Below, one piece after another: positions 8,989 to 17,855 of a stretch of DNA of 64,000 nucleotides. Every line of letters begins with the position of its first letter. Position 1 is the first letter of the stretch. The DNA comes from Roseibium salinum. GTDB lineage: Bacteria; Pseudomonadota; Alphaproteobacteria; Rhizobiales; Stappiaceae. A model generated the notes under the pieces. It made no database searches. It saw only the letters and a list, made by a program, of their open reading frames with translations, and had not been told where the DNA came from. The translations under genes and the position numbers were made by a program. The stretch lies in the NCBI RefSeq assembly GCF_026240905.1, contig NZ_JAPEVI010000003.1, positions 1,488,001 through 1,552,000 on the forward strand. The letters run 5' to 3'.

Positions 8989-9456
8989 TTAAGCCCTCTT
9001 GCCGTCATTCTTGGGATTGAGGCCCTTCACGTCGACGGTGACCGGCGACTGAGCTTCATGCGGATGGTTCGGACCAGCGTAAACCTTGAGGTTCTTCAGC
9101 TGCTTGTTGGACAGCGGGCCGCCCGGCATCATGCGTTGCACGGCTTTTTCCAGGACACGTTCCGGGAAACGGCCTTCCAGGATCGCACGCGCGGTGCGCT
9201 CCTTGATGCCGCCCGGGTGGCCGGTGTGCCAGTAGTACTTCTTGTTGTCGTATTTGCGGCCGGTGAGCACAACCTTGTCAGCATTGATGACGATGATGTT
9301 GTCACCGGTATCAACGTGAGGCGTAAAGGTCGGCAGATGCTTGCCGCGCAGGTGACTGGCGATGAAAGCGGCCAAGCGGCCGACGACCATGCCTTCTGCG
9401 TCGATCAAGATCCACTTTTTCTCGACCTCAGCCGGCTTGGCAGAGAAGGTCTTCAT
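8989..9456 (-). CDS. rplM: 50S ribosomal protein L13
   Basis: Large-subunit ribosomal protein L13 (uL13), 155 residues. Recognisable segments are [17 protein letters not shown] near the N-terminus, [16 protein letters not shown], the [10 protein letters not shown] segment and GPNHPHEAQ near the end. It is first in the rplM-rpsI operon, the usual bacterial order, with a strong promoter about 90 bases upstream. Confidence 0.98.
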   Translation of the reverse strand: MKTFSAKPAEVEKKWILIDAEGMVVGRLAAFIASHLRGKHLPTFTPHVDTGDNIIVINADKVVLTGRKYDNKKYYWHTGHPGGIKERTARAILEGRFPERVLEKAVQRMMPGGPLSNKQLKNLKVYAGPNHPHEAQSPVTVDVKGLNPKNDGKRA

Positions 9457-9545
9457 GAGTTTGATCCGTACTGGTCAGTTAAAGAGAAAGGCCCGCGCGG
9501 CTTGAACTTGAGCCAGCGAACGGACCTTGAATACGTTCGGGTGAG

Positions 9546-9574
9546 CTTATACGCCGCGGCCAAAACACCGTCAA
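9546..9574 (-). promoter_or_regulatory. Sigma-70-type promoter for rplM-rpsI
   Basis: On the minus strand TTGACG (9569-9574), a 17-base spacer and TATAAG (9546-9551) make a near-consensus housekeeping promoter about 90 bases upstream of the rplM start, as expected for a ribosomal protein operon. Confidence 0.85.
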
Positions 9575-9708
9575 GAGCGATCTTTGCAGCATCGATTAAA
9601 TTTCCTGTTAAAAATCAATTAGTTGAAAAAACGGTATCATATTACCTCATGATTCAGCTGCCAAATCCGTCAATCCTCGATGTCTTCCCGGCCCGAAAGC
9701 CGAGAAAA

Positions 9709-10134
9709 CTATCGCGGCGGGACGGAATAGGTCGCCGTTGCATGGGCCACCAGGTCCTCGTCTCGCTCCCCCGCGATGGCACAGTCAACGACCGCAAGGC
9801 GCTTGCCGAGCTTCAGCAGACGGCAGGTGCAAAGCAGATCGCCCGGCCCGGGCTTGCGCAGGAAGTTGATGTTCAAATTGGTGGTGACCGCCAGCGCGAC
9901 CGGACCGATGTGAGCCAGGATCACCACATAGGCTGCCAAGTCCGCCAGTGCCATCATCGACGGTCCGGATACCGTTCCCCCCGGCCGCAAATGCAACTCG
10001 CTCGCCGTCAGACGCACAACGGCTTCACCAGGCGATACGCTGCTGATGGAATATACCTTGCCTCCGGCATGGATCTGCGGGAATTCCCTGTCCAGCATCT
10101 CCATGATTTCCCCAGCAGTCATGACCGGCTGCAT
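9709..10134 (-). CDS. PaaI-family hotdog thioesterase
   Basis: 141-residue hotdog-fold acyl-CoA thioesterase relative. The core contains GGTVSGPSMMALADLAAYVV, the central-helix region that holds the acidic catalytic residue in PaaI-type enzymes (here the Asp of LAD), and strands VTTNLNINFLRKPGPGDL. The start is placed at the ATG preceded by GGGGGAGG; the frame is open further upstream but without a ribosome site. Substrate unknown. It is in the same direction as rplM but separated from it by that operon's own promoter. Confidence 0.85.
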   Translation of the reverse strand: MQPVMTAGEIMEMLDREFPQIHAGGKVYSISSVSPGEAVVRLTASELHLRPGGTVSGPSMMALADLAAYVVILAHIGPVALAVTTNLNINFLRKPGPGDLLCTCRLLKLGKRLAVVDCAIAGERDEDLVAHATATYSVPPR

Positions 10135-10258
10135 TGCGCCTCCCCCATACCGTTCCACAAACGCCGTTTTCCGGCCTTGTCTTACGTAAACGTCAAAACG
10201 CGGAGGATGCAAGGCCCATGCGCTGCCAGAGTGCCTCAGTGTGTCTCAGTGCGTCGGT

Positions 10259-11281
10259 CTAACTCCGCCTGCGCCCGCGGCGGCGGCCTGCGCCGTCTCC
10301 CTCCGCACGTGCGGCATCCGCTTCCCTGTTGGGCGGCGACACCAAGGGCCCGATGTCCGTTATCACTTCGTCAAGCGTCGGCCGCCTGCCGGCGTGGTGC
10401 GTGTCGAGTGCCTCACGCATGGCCGTCAGGTGAACCGGCGAGGTGCCGCAGCAGCCGCCGATGATCCTGGCGCCGGCATCAAGAGCGATATGGGTGTATT
10501 TCGCCATCAGGTCCGGCGTGCCGGTGTAGACGACCTCGTCGCCCCTGATCTGCGGAATGCCGCAATTGGCCTTGGCGACGACGATCGCGTCGGGATGGGC
10601 TTCGGTAATATCCATGATCGCGGCCAGCAGGTCGGATGCGCCGACGCCGCAGTTGGAACCGATAGCAACCGGCCTGCAGGCAAACTGTGACTGAAGATCC
10701 CCCAGCCCCTTTGGCGCAAGACCCATCATGGTCTTGCCCGCCGTATCGAAGCTGGCAGTAATCACCAGCGGCACATCGAGGCCCTTTGCCGCTTCCGCGG
10801 CGGCCTTCATTTCCTCGACAGCCGACATGGTTTCGACCCACAGAATGTCGACACCGCCTTCGACCAGGGCCTCCATCTGTTCCCTGAAGGCTGCAACAGC
10901 ATCTTCGTAGCTGAGCGCGCCCAGGGGCTGGAAGAGCTCACCGGTCGGCCCGATGGAACCGCCGATAAGGACGTCGCGATCCACACAGTCGGCGACTTCC
11001 CGGGCAAGCCTGACCGCGGCGATGTTCAATTCGCTCACGCGGTCTTGGGCGTTGTGGAGTTTCAGCCGGTGCCGGTTGCAGCCGAACGTGTTGGTTAGGA
11101 TGATGTCGGCGCCGGCATCGACGAAGGACTGGTGCAGGGCCTTGATTTTTTCCGGTTCTTCAACGTTCCAAAGCTCCGGCGCGTCGCCTGAAACGAGACC
11201 CATATCGAAGAGATTCGTTCCCGTTGCCCCATCGGCCAGGAGCGCTCCCTTGCGGGCCAGAAGATCTTCCAGCTTGGACAT
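10259..11281 (-). CDS. bmt: Betaine/homocysteine S-methyltransferase family protein (Bmt-like)
   Basis: Zinc-dependent homocysteine methyltransferase (S-methyl_trans family), expected to make methionine with a betaine-type donor. Features: LADGATGTNLFDMG near the N-terminus, GADIILTNTFGCNRHRL (about 58), GSIGPTGELF (about 108), and the zinc cysteines in GSNCGVGASD (about 217) and GGCCGTSP (about 285). The fold is also that of the homocysteine module of MetH. The last 18 residues form an arginine-rich tail (GRRRGRRRS) outside the catalytic domain. It is divergent from the MttB-type methyltransferase across a 231-base shared region, so linked regulation is likely. Alternatives are a selenocysteine/S-methylmethionine enzyme or a MetH module partner. 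Confidence 0.85.
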   Translation of the reverse strand: MSKLEDLLARKGALLADGATGTNLFDMGLVSGDAPELWNVEEPEKIKALHQSFVDAGADIILTNTFGCNRHRLKLHNAQDRVSELNIAAVRLAREVADCVDRDVLIGGSIGPTGELFQPLGALSYEDAVAAFREQMEALVEGGVDILWVETMSAVEEMKAAAEAAKGLDVPLVITASFDTAGKTMMGLAPKGLGDLQSQFACRPVAIGSNCGVGASDLLAAIMDITEAHPDAIVVAKANCGIPQIRGDEVVYTGTPDLMAKYTHIALDAGARIIGGCCGTSPVHLTAMREALDTHHAGRRPTLDEVITDIGPLVSPPNREADAARAEGDGAGRRRGRRRS

Positions 11282-11512
11282 GCAACAACCCTTCGTCGTT
11301 TTTTACTCGTGGCCCGTTCGGCCGCGCCCTGCAATAGCAGACACGCCGTCATTTGCTCCATACTCGCAATTGCAAAGTCAACGATTTTCCCGATAGGACC
11401 ACTCAACAAAGCCACATGACGCATTTAAGGTACTGCGCGACGTATCCAGAGCGGACTTGCAAACCATCTGGTCAATTCTACGCTAAACAAAATACCACCT
11501 TGGGAGCCCAAT

Positions 11513-13051
11513 ATGTCAGACGCCGCCCAATCAGGCCGCCGTGGAAGAAATGCCCGCCGGGAACGCAGGCAATCCGGACCAGGCGGGCAGGCTGTCCCCT
11601 ACATTTCCAGAAATATTCCGCTCTATGACGTGCTCAGCGATGAAGGCGCGGAGCAGATCGAAGCGAACGCCGAGCGGATTCTGGCGGAAATCGGCCTCGA
11701 ATTCCGCGAAGATCCTGAAGTCATAGGCATCTGGAAGGCCGCGGGCGCGGAAATTGACGGCGAGCGCGTGCGCTTTCCCAAAGGCATGCTTCAGGAAATC
11801 CTCAAAACCGCCCCTTCGCAGTTCACCCAGCATGCCCGCAATCCGGCGCGGAATGTCGAGATCGGCGGCAACAACCTGGTGTTTGCACCGGTTTACGGAC
11901 CTCCCTTCGTCACGGATCTCGATCAGGGCCGTCGCTACGGCACCATCGAGGATTTCCGCAATTTCGTGAAACTGGCCTACATGTCGCCCTGGATGCACCA
12001 TTCGGGAGGCACCGTTTGCGAACCGGTGGACCAGCCGGTGAACAAGCGCCATTTCGACATGGTCTACTCGCACATCAAGTATTCCGACAAGCCGTTCATG
12101 GGCTCGGTCACCGCGCCGGAGCGGGCCGAAGATTCCGTGAAGATGGCTCAGATCACGTTCGGCGAAGACTTCGTCGACCAGAACTGCGTCATGATCCAGT
12201 TGATCAACGCCAACTCACCGCTGGTGTTCGATTCGACCATGCTTGGTGCGCTGAAGGTCTATGCCCGCCACAATCAGGCCTGCATCGTCTCCCCCTTCAT
12301 CCTGGCCGGTGCAATGAGCCCGGTGACGGTTGCCGGAACGCTGTCGCAGATCCTTGCCGAAGCCATGGCCGGATGTGCCCTCACGCAGCTGATCCGCCCG
12401 GGTGCGCCCGTGGTTTTCGGCGCCTTCGTCAGCTCCATTTCCATGCAGTCCGGAGCTCCCACATTCGGCAGCCCGGAAGGCTCTCTCCTCCTGAACGGCG
12501 CGGCAAAGCTAGCGCGGCGGCTCAAACTGCCCTTCCGCTCGGGCGGATCTTTCACCGCGTCCAAGGTTCCGGACGCGCAATCGGCGCAGGAGTCGGCCCA
12601 GACCATTCTTGCCACCGTTCAGTCCGGCGTGAACTTTGCCCTCCACTCGGCCGGCTGGCTGGAAGGCGGCCTGTGTTCTTCCTACGAGAAGTTCGTCATG
12701 GATGCGGACCAGCTGGGCATGATGCATGTCCTGGCGCAGGGCATCGAGGTTAACGAAGAAACGCTGGCCATGGATGCCTTGAAGGAAGTGGGCCCAGGCG
12801 GTCACTTCCTGGGCGCCTCCCACACGCAGCGCAACTTCGAAAGCGCCTTCTACCGGTCCTCGATCGCGGACAACAACTCGTATGAGCAATGGCTGGCGGA
12901 CGGACAGCAGGATGCCGCCCGGCGCGCGAATGTACGCTGGAAGGAGCTGCTCAGGGGCTATACGGGACCGGAACTCGATCCGGGCATCGATGAAGCCCTG
13001 CAGGCCTTCATGCAGGAGCGGAAGGCATCTTTCCCGGACAGCAACATCTGA
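11513..13051 (+). CDS. mttB: MttB-superfamily (non-pyrrolysine) quaternary-amine methyltransferase
   Basis: 512-residue TIM-barrel corrinoid methyltransferase of the MttB superfamily. The canonical archaeal enzyme reads an in-frame UAG as pyrrolysine. This gene has no in-frame stop over its whole length, so it belongs to the non-Pyl group, whose studied members act on quaternary amines such as glycine betaine. Conserved-looking segments are FAPVYGPPFVTD (about 123), SGGTVCEP (about 165) and GAFVSSISMQSGAPTFGSPE (about 305). The N-terminus is arginine-rich (RRGRNARRERR), mirroring the tail of the divergent bmt product. GGGAG precedes the ATG. No corrinoid protein gene is adjacent. A terminator follows at 13088. 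Confidence 0.88.
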   Translation: MSDAAQSGRRGRNARRERRQSGPGGQAVPYISRNIPLYDVLSDEGAEQIEANAERILAEIGLEFREDPEVIGIWKAAGAEIDGERVRFPKGMLQEILKTAPSQFTQHARNPARNVEIGGNNLVFAPVYGPPFVTDLDQGRRYGTIEDFRNFVKLAYMSPWMHHSGGTVCEPVDQPVNKRHFDMVYSHIKYSDKPFMGSVTAPERAEDSVKMAQITFGEDFVDQNCVMIQLINANSPLVFDSTMLGALKVYARHNQACIVSPFILAGAMSPVTVAGTLSQILAEAMAGCALTQLIRPGAPVVFGAFVSSISMQSGAPTFGSPEGSLLLNGAAKLARRLKLPFRSGGSFTASKVPDAQSAQESAQTILATVQSGVNFALHSAGWLEGGLCSSYEKFVMDADQLGMMHVLAQGIEVNEETLAMDALKEVGPGGHFLGASHTQRNFESAFYRSSIADNNSYEQWLADGQQDAARRANVRWKELLRGYTGPELDPGIDEALQAFMQERKASFPDSNI

Positions 13052-13087
13052 AGCCGTCCAGGGCGGAAAGACGACAAACAATGTGCG

Positions 13088-13119
13088 AAACGCCCTGCTC
13101 CGCCAGGGCGTTTCTGCTT
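13088..13119 (+). terminator. Rho-independent terminator after the MttB-type gene
   Basis: AAACGCCCTG (13088-13097), loop CTCCGC and CAGGGCGTTT (13104-13113) form a perfect 10-bp stem followed by CTGCTTT, 36 bases past the stop codon. The T tract is short but the stem is strong. Confidence 0.8.
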
Positions 13120-13268
13120 TCAGGCACGCTGTTGCGCCTGGCTGGCAGCGCCAGAGGACGGTTGCACTTTCGACATTCTGGAACGATCTTGGCTGCAATG
13201 ACTTGACGGGTTATCCCGCCACCAAGCCATCATTCTCAACGGACCCGAGGGTCAGGACGAGGTACCCG

Positions 13269-14453
13269 ATGACCGCCACAGACCAGACCGCCGACATCAA
13301 GACCGTGATGCAACTCTCCGACGAACTAACGACCTGGCTGCTGGAAAAGGCCCTTCCGGTGTGGTCGACGGTGGGTGCAAACCACAAGGCGGGTGAGTGT
13401 TACGAGGCGATAAGCCTGGACGATACCAAGGCGATCACCTCCCCGCGCCGCGCCCGCGTCGTTCCCCGCCAGATCTATTCCTTCCTGGAGGGCGCCAACC
13501 TCGGCTGGGGCGGGCCGGCAAGGGACCTGGCCAAAGGGCTTTTCGACTGGCACGTGGACAGGTTCCTCACCGACGACGGCTATTTTGCCGCCGCGGTGGA
13601 TATGGACAACCGGATCACGGATCGCTCGTTCGATCTCTACAATCAGGCCTTCGCATTGTTCGCCTTCGCCCAGATCGCGGCGCATGTTCCAGAGTGCCGA
13701 ATCGCGGCCGTCGACCAGGCCGCAAATCTCGTGAACCATCTGTTCGACAACTACCGCCATCCGGAGGGCGGCTTCCGGGAGGCCAACCCGGACAAGGCGC
13801 CGCTCTGCTCGAATCCGCACATGCACCTTTTCGAGGCCTGTCTTGCCTGGGAAGAGGTGTCCGACGACCCGGCCTGGCAAGAGCTATCGGACGAAATCGC
13901 TGAGCTTGCGCTGACGCGGTTCATCGATCCGGTGAATGGCGGCCTGCGGGAGTTCTTCGACCTGGACTGGTCACCGATGCCCGGCGAAAAGGGACGTGTC
14001 ATGGAGCCCGGCCATCAATTCGAGTGGGCATGGCTGCTGACAAGGTGGGGCCGGTCCCGTGGCGATGCCGGCGCCCTGGTCGCCGCCCGGCGCCTATATG
14101 ACATCGGCTGGACCTATGGTATCGACGAAAGCCGCGGCGCGGCGTTCATGGCACTGAACGAGGACTTCACCGTGCGCGATCCGGTCGCCCGGCTGTGGGG
14201 ACAGACCGAATGGATAAAGGCGGCGGTCGCCCTGGCGCAGATCTCGATCGGCGCGGAACAGGAAGCCTATCTGTCCGACATTCCCGACGCCGTTCGTGCC
14301 CTTCAGCTCTATTTCGAGGATGTGCCGGATGGTTTGTGGCGCGACAAGCTCCGCCCGGACGGATCATTCATCGACGAACCGGCGCCCGCCAGCTCGCTCT
14401 ATCATATCGTCTGCGCCATCTCCGACCTGAACGCCTTTGCGCGTACTCTCTAG
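13269..14453 (+). CDS. AGE-family sugar epimerase/isomerase (N-acylglucosamine 2-epimerase fold)
   Basis: 394-residue (alpha/alpha)6-barrel sugar isomerase/epimerase. Family features: YSFLEGANLGWGG, the HMHLFEACLAWEE segment, the EPGHQFEWAWLLTRWGR segment with the catalytic His/Glu region, and WGQTEWIKA near the end. Members interconvert N-acylglucosamine/mannosamine, mannose/fructose or phosphorylated forms; the substrate cannot be fixed here. The frame is open back to 12882, inside the previous gene. The ATG at 13269 with GAGG just upstream is chosen because the family homology begins soon after it. It is separated from the MttB-type gene by that gene's terminator, so probably has its own promoter. 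Confidence 0.87.
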   Translation: MTATDQTADIKTVMQLSDELTTWLLEKALPVWSTVGANHKAGECYEAISLDDTKAITSPRRARVVPRQIYSFLEGANLGWGGPARDLAKGLFDWHVDRFLTDDGYFAAAVDMDNRITDRSFDLYNQAFALFAFAQIAAHVPECRIAAVDQAANLVNHLFDNYRHPEGGFREANPDKAPLCSNPHMHLFEACLAWEEVSDDPAWQELSDEIAELALTRFIDPVNGGLREFFDLDWSPMPGEKGRVMEPGHQFEWAWLLTRWGRSRGDAGALVAARRLYDIGWTYGIDESRGAAFMALNEDFTVRDPVARLWGQTEWIKAAVALAQISIGAEQEAYLSDIPDAVRALQLYFEDVPDGLWRDKLRPDGSFIDEPAPASSLYHIVCAISDLNAFARTL

Positions 14454-14708
14454 GATATGGCCCACGAGATTGAACGCACTGGTCTCTCTGGAGAGATCCG
14501 ACGGACGCCAAAACGGCTGCGGGCAGCAGCGTCAATGCGTGTGGCCGATGCACATGAATCGACCTGCGGACTTTTCCTCCCTGCTCGTCGCCGTTTTGAT
14601 GGCGAAACCAGAGCAGGATAAGACGCAAACCGCCTTTTTTATCGGGGCGTGGCATTCTATAGCTGGTCGCGAATTCGGATTGGACTCGTAAAGCAACAGG
14701 GAACCGGT

Positions 14709-15620
14709 ATGCCCAAGGCTCAAATCATTGATGGTAAGGCCATCGCAAGTTCCGTGCGCGATGAAATCACCCGCCGTGCAGCCAAATTGCTGGAAACCAG
14801 CGGCAAGCGTCCCGGGCTGGCTGTCGTTCTTGTCGGCGAGGATCCGGCAAGCCAGGTCTATGTGCGCAACAAGGACCGCGCGGCCGAGGCCTGTGGCTTT
14901 CATTCGCTCAAGCATACGCTGCCCACTGAAACCAGCGAGGAAGAGGTGCTTGCCCTTGTCGAGCAGCTCAACAACGATCCGGATATCCACGGCATTCTCG
15001 TGCAGCTTCCCCTGCCCGGCCATATTGACGAAGGCAAGGTCCTTCGCCTGATCCGTCCGGAAAAGGATGTCGACGGCTTCCACCCGGTCAATGTGGGCCT
15101 TCTGACCACCGGCGAACGCGAAAGTGCCCTTGTTCCCTGCACGCCCGCCGGCAGCCTCGTTCTCCTCAAGCGCACGCTGGGGGACACGCTGTCCGGAAAG
15201 AACGCCGTCGTGGTGGGCCGGTCGAACATCGTCGGCAAACCGATGGCGAGCCTGCTGCTTCAGGAAAGCTGCACCGTGACCATCGCCCACAGTCGGACAA
15301 GAGATCTACCCGATGTGGTGCGCGGGGCGGACATCGTCGTTGCCGCCGTCGGGCGGCCGGAGATGATCAGGGGCGACTGGATCAAGCCTGGCGCCACGGT
15401 GATCGACGTGGGCATCAACCGCATTCCGGCCCCCGAACTGGGCGAAGACAAGTCGCGGCTGGTCGGCGACGTGGCATTCAGCGAGGCCGTCGAGCATGCC
15501 GGCGCCATCACGCCGGTTCCCGGCGGCGTCGGCCCCATGACCATTGCCATGCTCATGGCCAACACGCTGACCGCCGCACGCCGGCTGCTCGGTCTTGCGG
15601 AAGAAGAACCTCTGTTTTGA
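14709..15620 (+). CDS. folD: Methylenetetrahydrofolate dehydrogenase / cyclohydrolase
   Basis: Bifunctional cytoplasmic enzyme interconverting 5,10-methylene-, methenyl- and 10-formyl-tetrahydrofolate with NADP. The 303 residues fit the family. Motifs: catalytic-site [16 protein letters not shown] (about 49), GILVQLPLP (about 98), DVDGFHPVN (about 122), the Rossmann segment [14 protein letters not shown] (about 168), and the C-terminal [16 protein letters not shown]. The start is the ATG preceded by CAGGGAA; the upstream extension from 14649 lacks a ribosome site. It is a natural partner for methyl/formaldehyde disposal by the nearby bmt/MttB and GbcAB systems, although it is also a housekeeping gene. 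Confidence 0.97.
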   Translation: MPKAQIIDGKAIASSVRDEITRRAAKLLETSGKRPGLAVVLVGEDPASQVYVRNKDRAAEACGFHSLKHTLPTETSEEEVLALVEQLNNDPDIHGILVQLPLPGHIDEGKVLRLIRPEKDVDGFHPVNVGLLTTGERESALVPCTPAGSLVLLKRTLGDTLSGKNAVVVGRSNIVGKPMASLLLQESCTVTIAHSRTRDLPDVVRGADIVVAAVGRPEMIRGDWIKPGATVIDVGINRIPAPELGEDKSRLVGDVAFSEAVEHAGAITPVPGGVGPMTIAMLMANTLTAARRLLGLAEEEPLF

Positions 15621-15870
15621 CGCTTGGCGGCGCAGCACTGCCAACATTCCGACCGTCATCGAAAAGCCGGGGCTCAGGTCTCAAGCAAGTCAACACGATG
15701 TTGCCGCCCCGCACTTGCGCCGGGTCGGCGGCCATGGTCTACCGTGTTTCGATTACCTTAACCATGGTGACCTAACGTGCGTAGCGTAGGGACTGCAAGT
15801 GCAGTTCGGTCGACTTGTATCAGAAATCGCTGATGCCATTCGGCCGTGCCAATCCGTCAGGCGGCTGTAA

Positions 15871-17850
15871 GTGAAGGGTCTTCCGTCCTGCAAACCCGGC
15901 GCGCGTCCGGGTGCGTTTGAATACGCCGTTCATACACCGGTTGCCTTCTCGGCGCCCGGTGCGTTTGGCGTTGCCAGGCTGCTGATTCCCGCCGGTCTCG
16001 TTTGCATGGTTCTGGCCGTCACCGCCCTGCCTGCCCATTCCTTCGAAATTTTCGGCTGGAACCCGTTCGGTTCTTCCGAGGATGTCGACCCGGTTCCCGA
16101 CCCGCTCCCCTATGAGGCCGAGCTTTCGGTGTCGGGTGACGACGACGATCTTTCCAAGGAATTGAGCGCGGCCTCGTTGCTGGTGCGCGAGCAGAAGAAG
16201 CCGCCTTCCGGTGAGGCCGGACTGGTTGCACGCGCGCTCTCGGACCGGGAACGGCTGATTGCGCAGCTTTATGCCGACGGACGCTATGGTGGAACGGTCG
16301 ATATCGCCCTCGCCGGTATCCCGCTCGAAAGCGTACTGGAGCGCAGCGGCCTGCCGGACGGGCGGCCCGTCAAGGTCTCCATTCTGATCAACCCCGGACC
16401 GGTGTTCACATTCCGGGATGTGTCGATCTCCGCCAAGGGCAGCGAGCTGTCCACGGATCCTTCCCTTTGGGGTCTGTCGGGCGGAGACACGGCGGAAGCG
16501 GACAAGATCCGGACCGCGGAACAGCGCATGGTGAACGTTCTTCGGGGACGCGGCTTTCCGAAGGCGAATATTGCGGAGCGGCAGATAACCGCCGACCACA
16601 GCACCAACACGCTGGCGGTTACAATCGTTGCGGAAGCCGGTCCGCAAGCCAGATTCGGGGCGGTATCCGTCCAGGGAATGGAAGTCACCGATCCGGAGTT
16701 CGTCGTCCGGCAGGCAATGCTGCCGCAAGGAGAGATCTATTCTCCCGAAGATCTGGCGCGGGCCCGCCGGCGGTTGAACGATCTCGGCATCTTCTCATCC
16801 GTCCGGATCATCGAAGGTGGGATCGAAGACCCGGACGGCACCATGCCGATCACGATCGAGGTTACCGAGCGCAAGCGCAATGTGATCGGTGCGGGTGCGA
16901 CCTGGTCCAGCACGGAAGGGTTCGGTGTCGAATCCTATTGGCGCCGCAGAAACCTGTTCGGCCGCGGCGAACTTCTGTCCATCGAGGGTGCCGTCGGACG
17001 GATCGGCAACCAGAGCCTGACCGATCTCGAGTATTCCGGCCGGATTGCGTTTGAAAAGCCCGGCGTTTTCGGCCCGCTGACCAGTTTCTCGACCAGTCTC
17101 CAGGCCAAGCAGGAACATCCCGAGGCCTACAAGAGCCGTTCGATCACCTATGACGCCTATTTGAACCGGGAGTTCACGGAGCAGCTCAAGGGGCGCGCCG
17201 GGGCAGAAGTCTATTACGCCAACGAAGAAGATGCCTTCGGCGAGGAAGACTATCTGCTCGTCGGCCTGCCGACGCTCCTCACCTTCGACAACCGGGATGA
17301 TCTTCTCAATCCCTCCAAAGGCGTCTTCGCCGCGCTTTCCGCCGAACCGGTCTATGACACGTTTAACTCCAACGCGATGGGTTTCGTGAAAGGCACGGTT
17401 TCCAGCTATTATGCGCTGGACGAGGCGAAACGCTTCATACTGGCCGGAAAGGCCTCCGCGGGTACCATCTACGCCCCTTCCGTCGAGGCTGTTCCCGCCA
17501 GCCGCCGCTATATCGCCGGCGGCGGAGGATCGATCCGCGGCTACGCCTACCGCAATGTCGGGCCGCGTGTGAACGGCGAAGTGACCGGTGGCCGCTCGCT
17601 CATCGAACTGTCGGGCGAAGTGCGCGTGAAGATGACGGAAACCATCGGAATCGTGGGTTTTGTAGACGCCGGAAACGCCTACGAAGACAGTTTTCCCGAC
17701 TTTTCGGAGGGCCTGAAGATAGGCGTGGGCGCGGGCGTGCGCTACTTTACGCCGATAGGGCCGCTTCGGATCGATGCGGCCATACCGTTGGATCCGGAAC
17801 AGGATGACCCGGATTTCGCCCTCTATGTCGGTCTGAGCCAGGCGTTTTAA
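15871..17850 (+). CDS. tamA: Translocation and assembly module subunit TamA (Omp85 family)
   Basis: Outer-membrane beta-barrel of the BamA/TamA family that inserts a subset of outer-membrane and autotransporter proteins together with TamB. The 659 residues comprise an N-terminal signal sequence (LLIPAGLVCMVLAVTALPAHS), an acidic linker, POTRA-like repeats (about 110-340) and a C-terminal 16-strand barrel. The barrel contains RRYIAGGGGSIRGYAYRNVGP, the conserved lid-lock 'GGxxSxRGY' region, and the protein ends with ALYVGLSQAF, terminating in Phe as barrel proteins do. The GTG start is provisional: the signal peptide begins about 35 residues in, so a later start is possible. tamB follows after 5 bases. 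Confidence 0.95.
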   Translation: MKGLPSCKPGARPGAFEYAVHTPVAFSAPGAFGVARLLIPAGLVCMVLAVTALPAHSFEIFGWNPFGSSEDVDPVPDPLPYEAELSVSGDDDDLSKELSAASLLVREQKKPPSGEAGLVARALSDRERLIAQLYADGRYGGTVDIALAGIPLESVLERSGLPDGRPVKVSILINPGPVFTFRDVSISAKGSELSTDPSLWGLSGGDTAEADKIRTAEQRMVNVLRGRGFPKANIAERQITADHSTNTLAVTIVAEAGPQARFGAVSVQGMEVTDPEFVVRQAMLPQGEIYSPEDLARARRRLNDLGIFSSVRIIEGGIEDPDGTMPITIEVTERKRNVIGAGATWSSTEGFGVESYWRRRNLFGRGELLSIEGAVGRIGNQSLTDLEYSGRIAFEKPGVFGPLTSFSTSLQAKQEHPEAYKSRSITYDAYLNREFTEQLKGRAGAEVYYANEEDAFGEEDYLLVGLPTLLTFDNRDDLLNPSKGVFAALSAEPVYDTFNSNAMGFVKGTVSSYYALDEAKRFILAGKASAGTIYAPSVEAVPASRRYIAGGGGSIRGYAYRNVGPRVNGEVTGGRSLIELSGEVRVKMTETIGIVGFVDAGNAYEDSFPDFSEGLKIGVGAGVRYFTPIGPLRIDAAIPLDPEQDDPDFALYVGLSQAF

Positions 17851-17855
17851 CGCAG

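Noticed and set aside
8878..10464. 528-codon plus-strand frame across rpsI, rplM and the thioesterase
   Set aside because: The minus-strand ribosomal proteins are unmistakable, so this is an antisense shadow.
11513..13051. MttB-type gene as a pyrrolysine-containing trimethylamine methyltransferase
   Set aside because: There is no in-frame UAG, and no pylT/pylS or corrinoid-protein gene is visible nearby, so it belongs to the non-Pyl branch.
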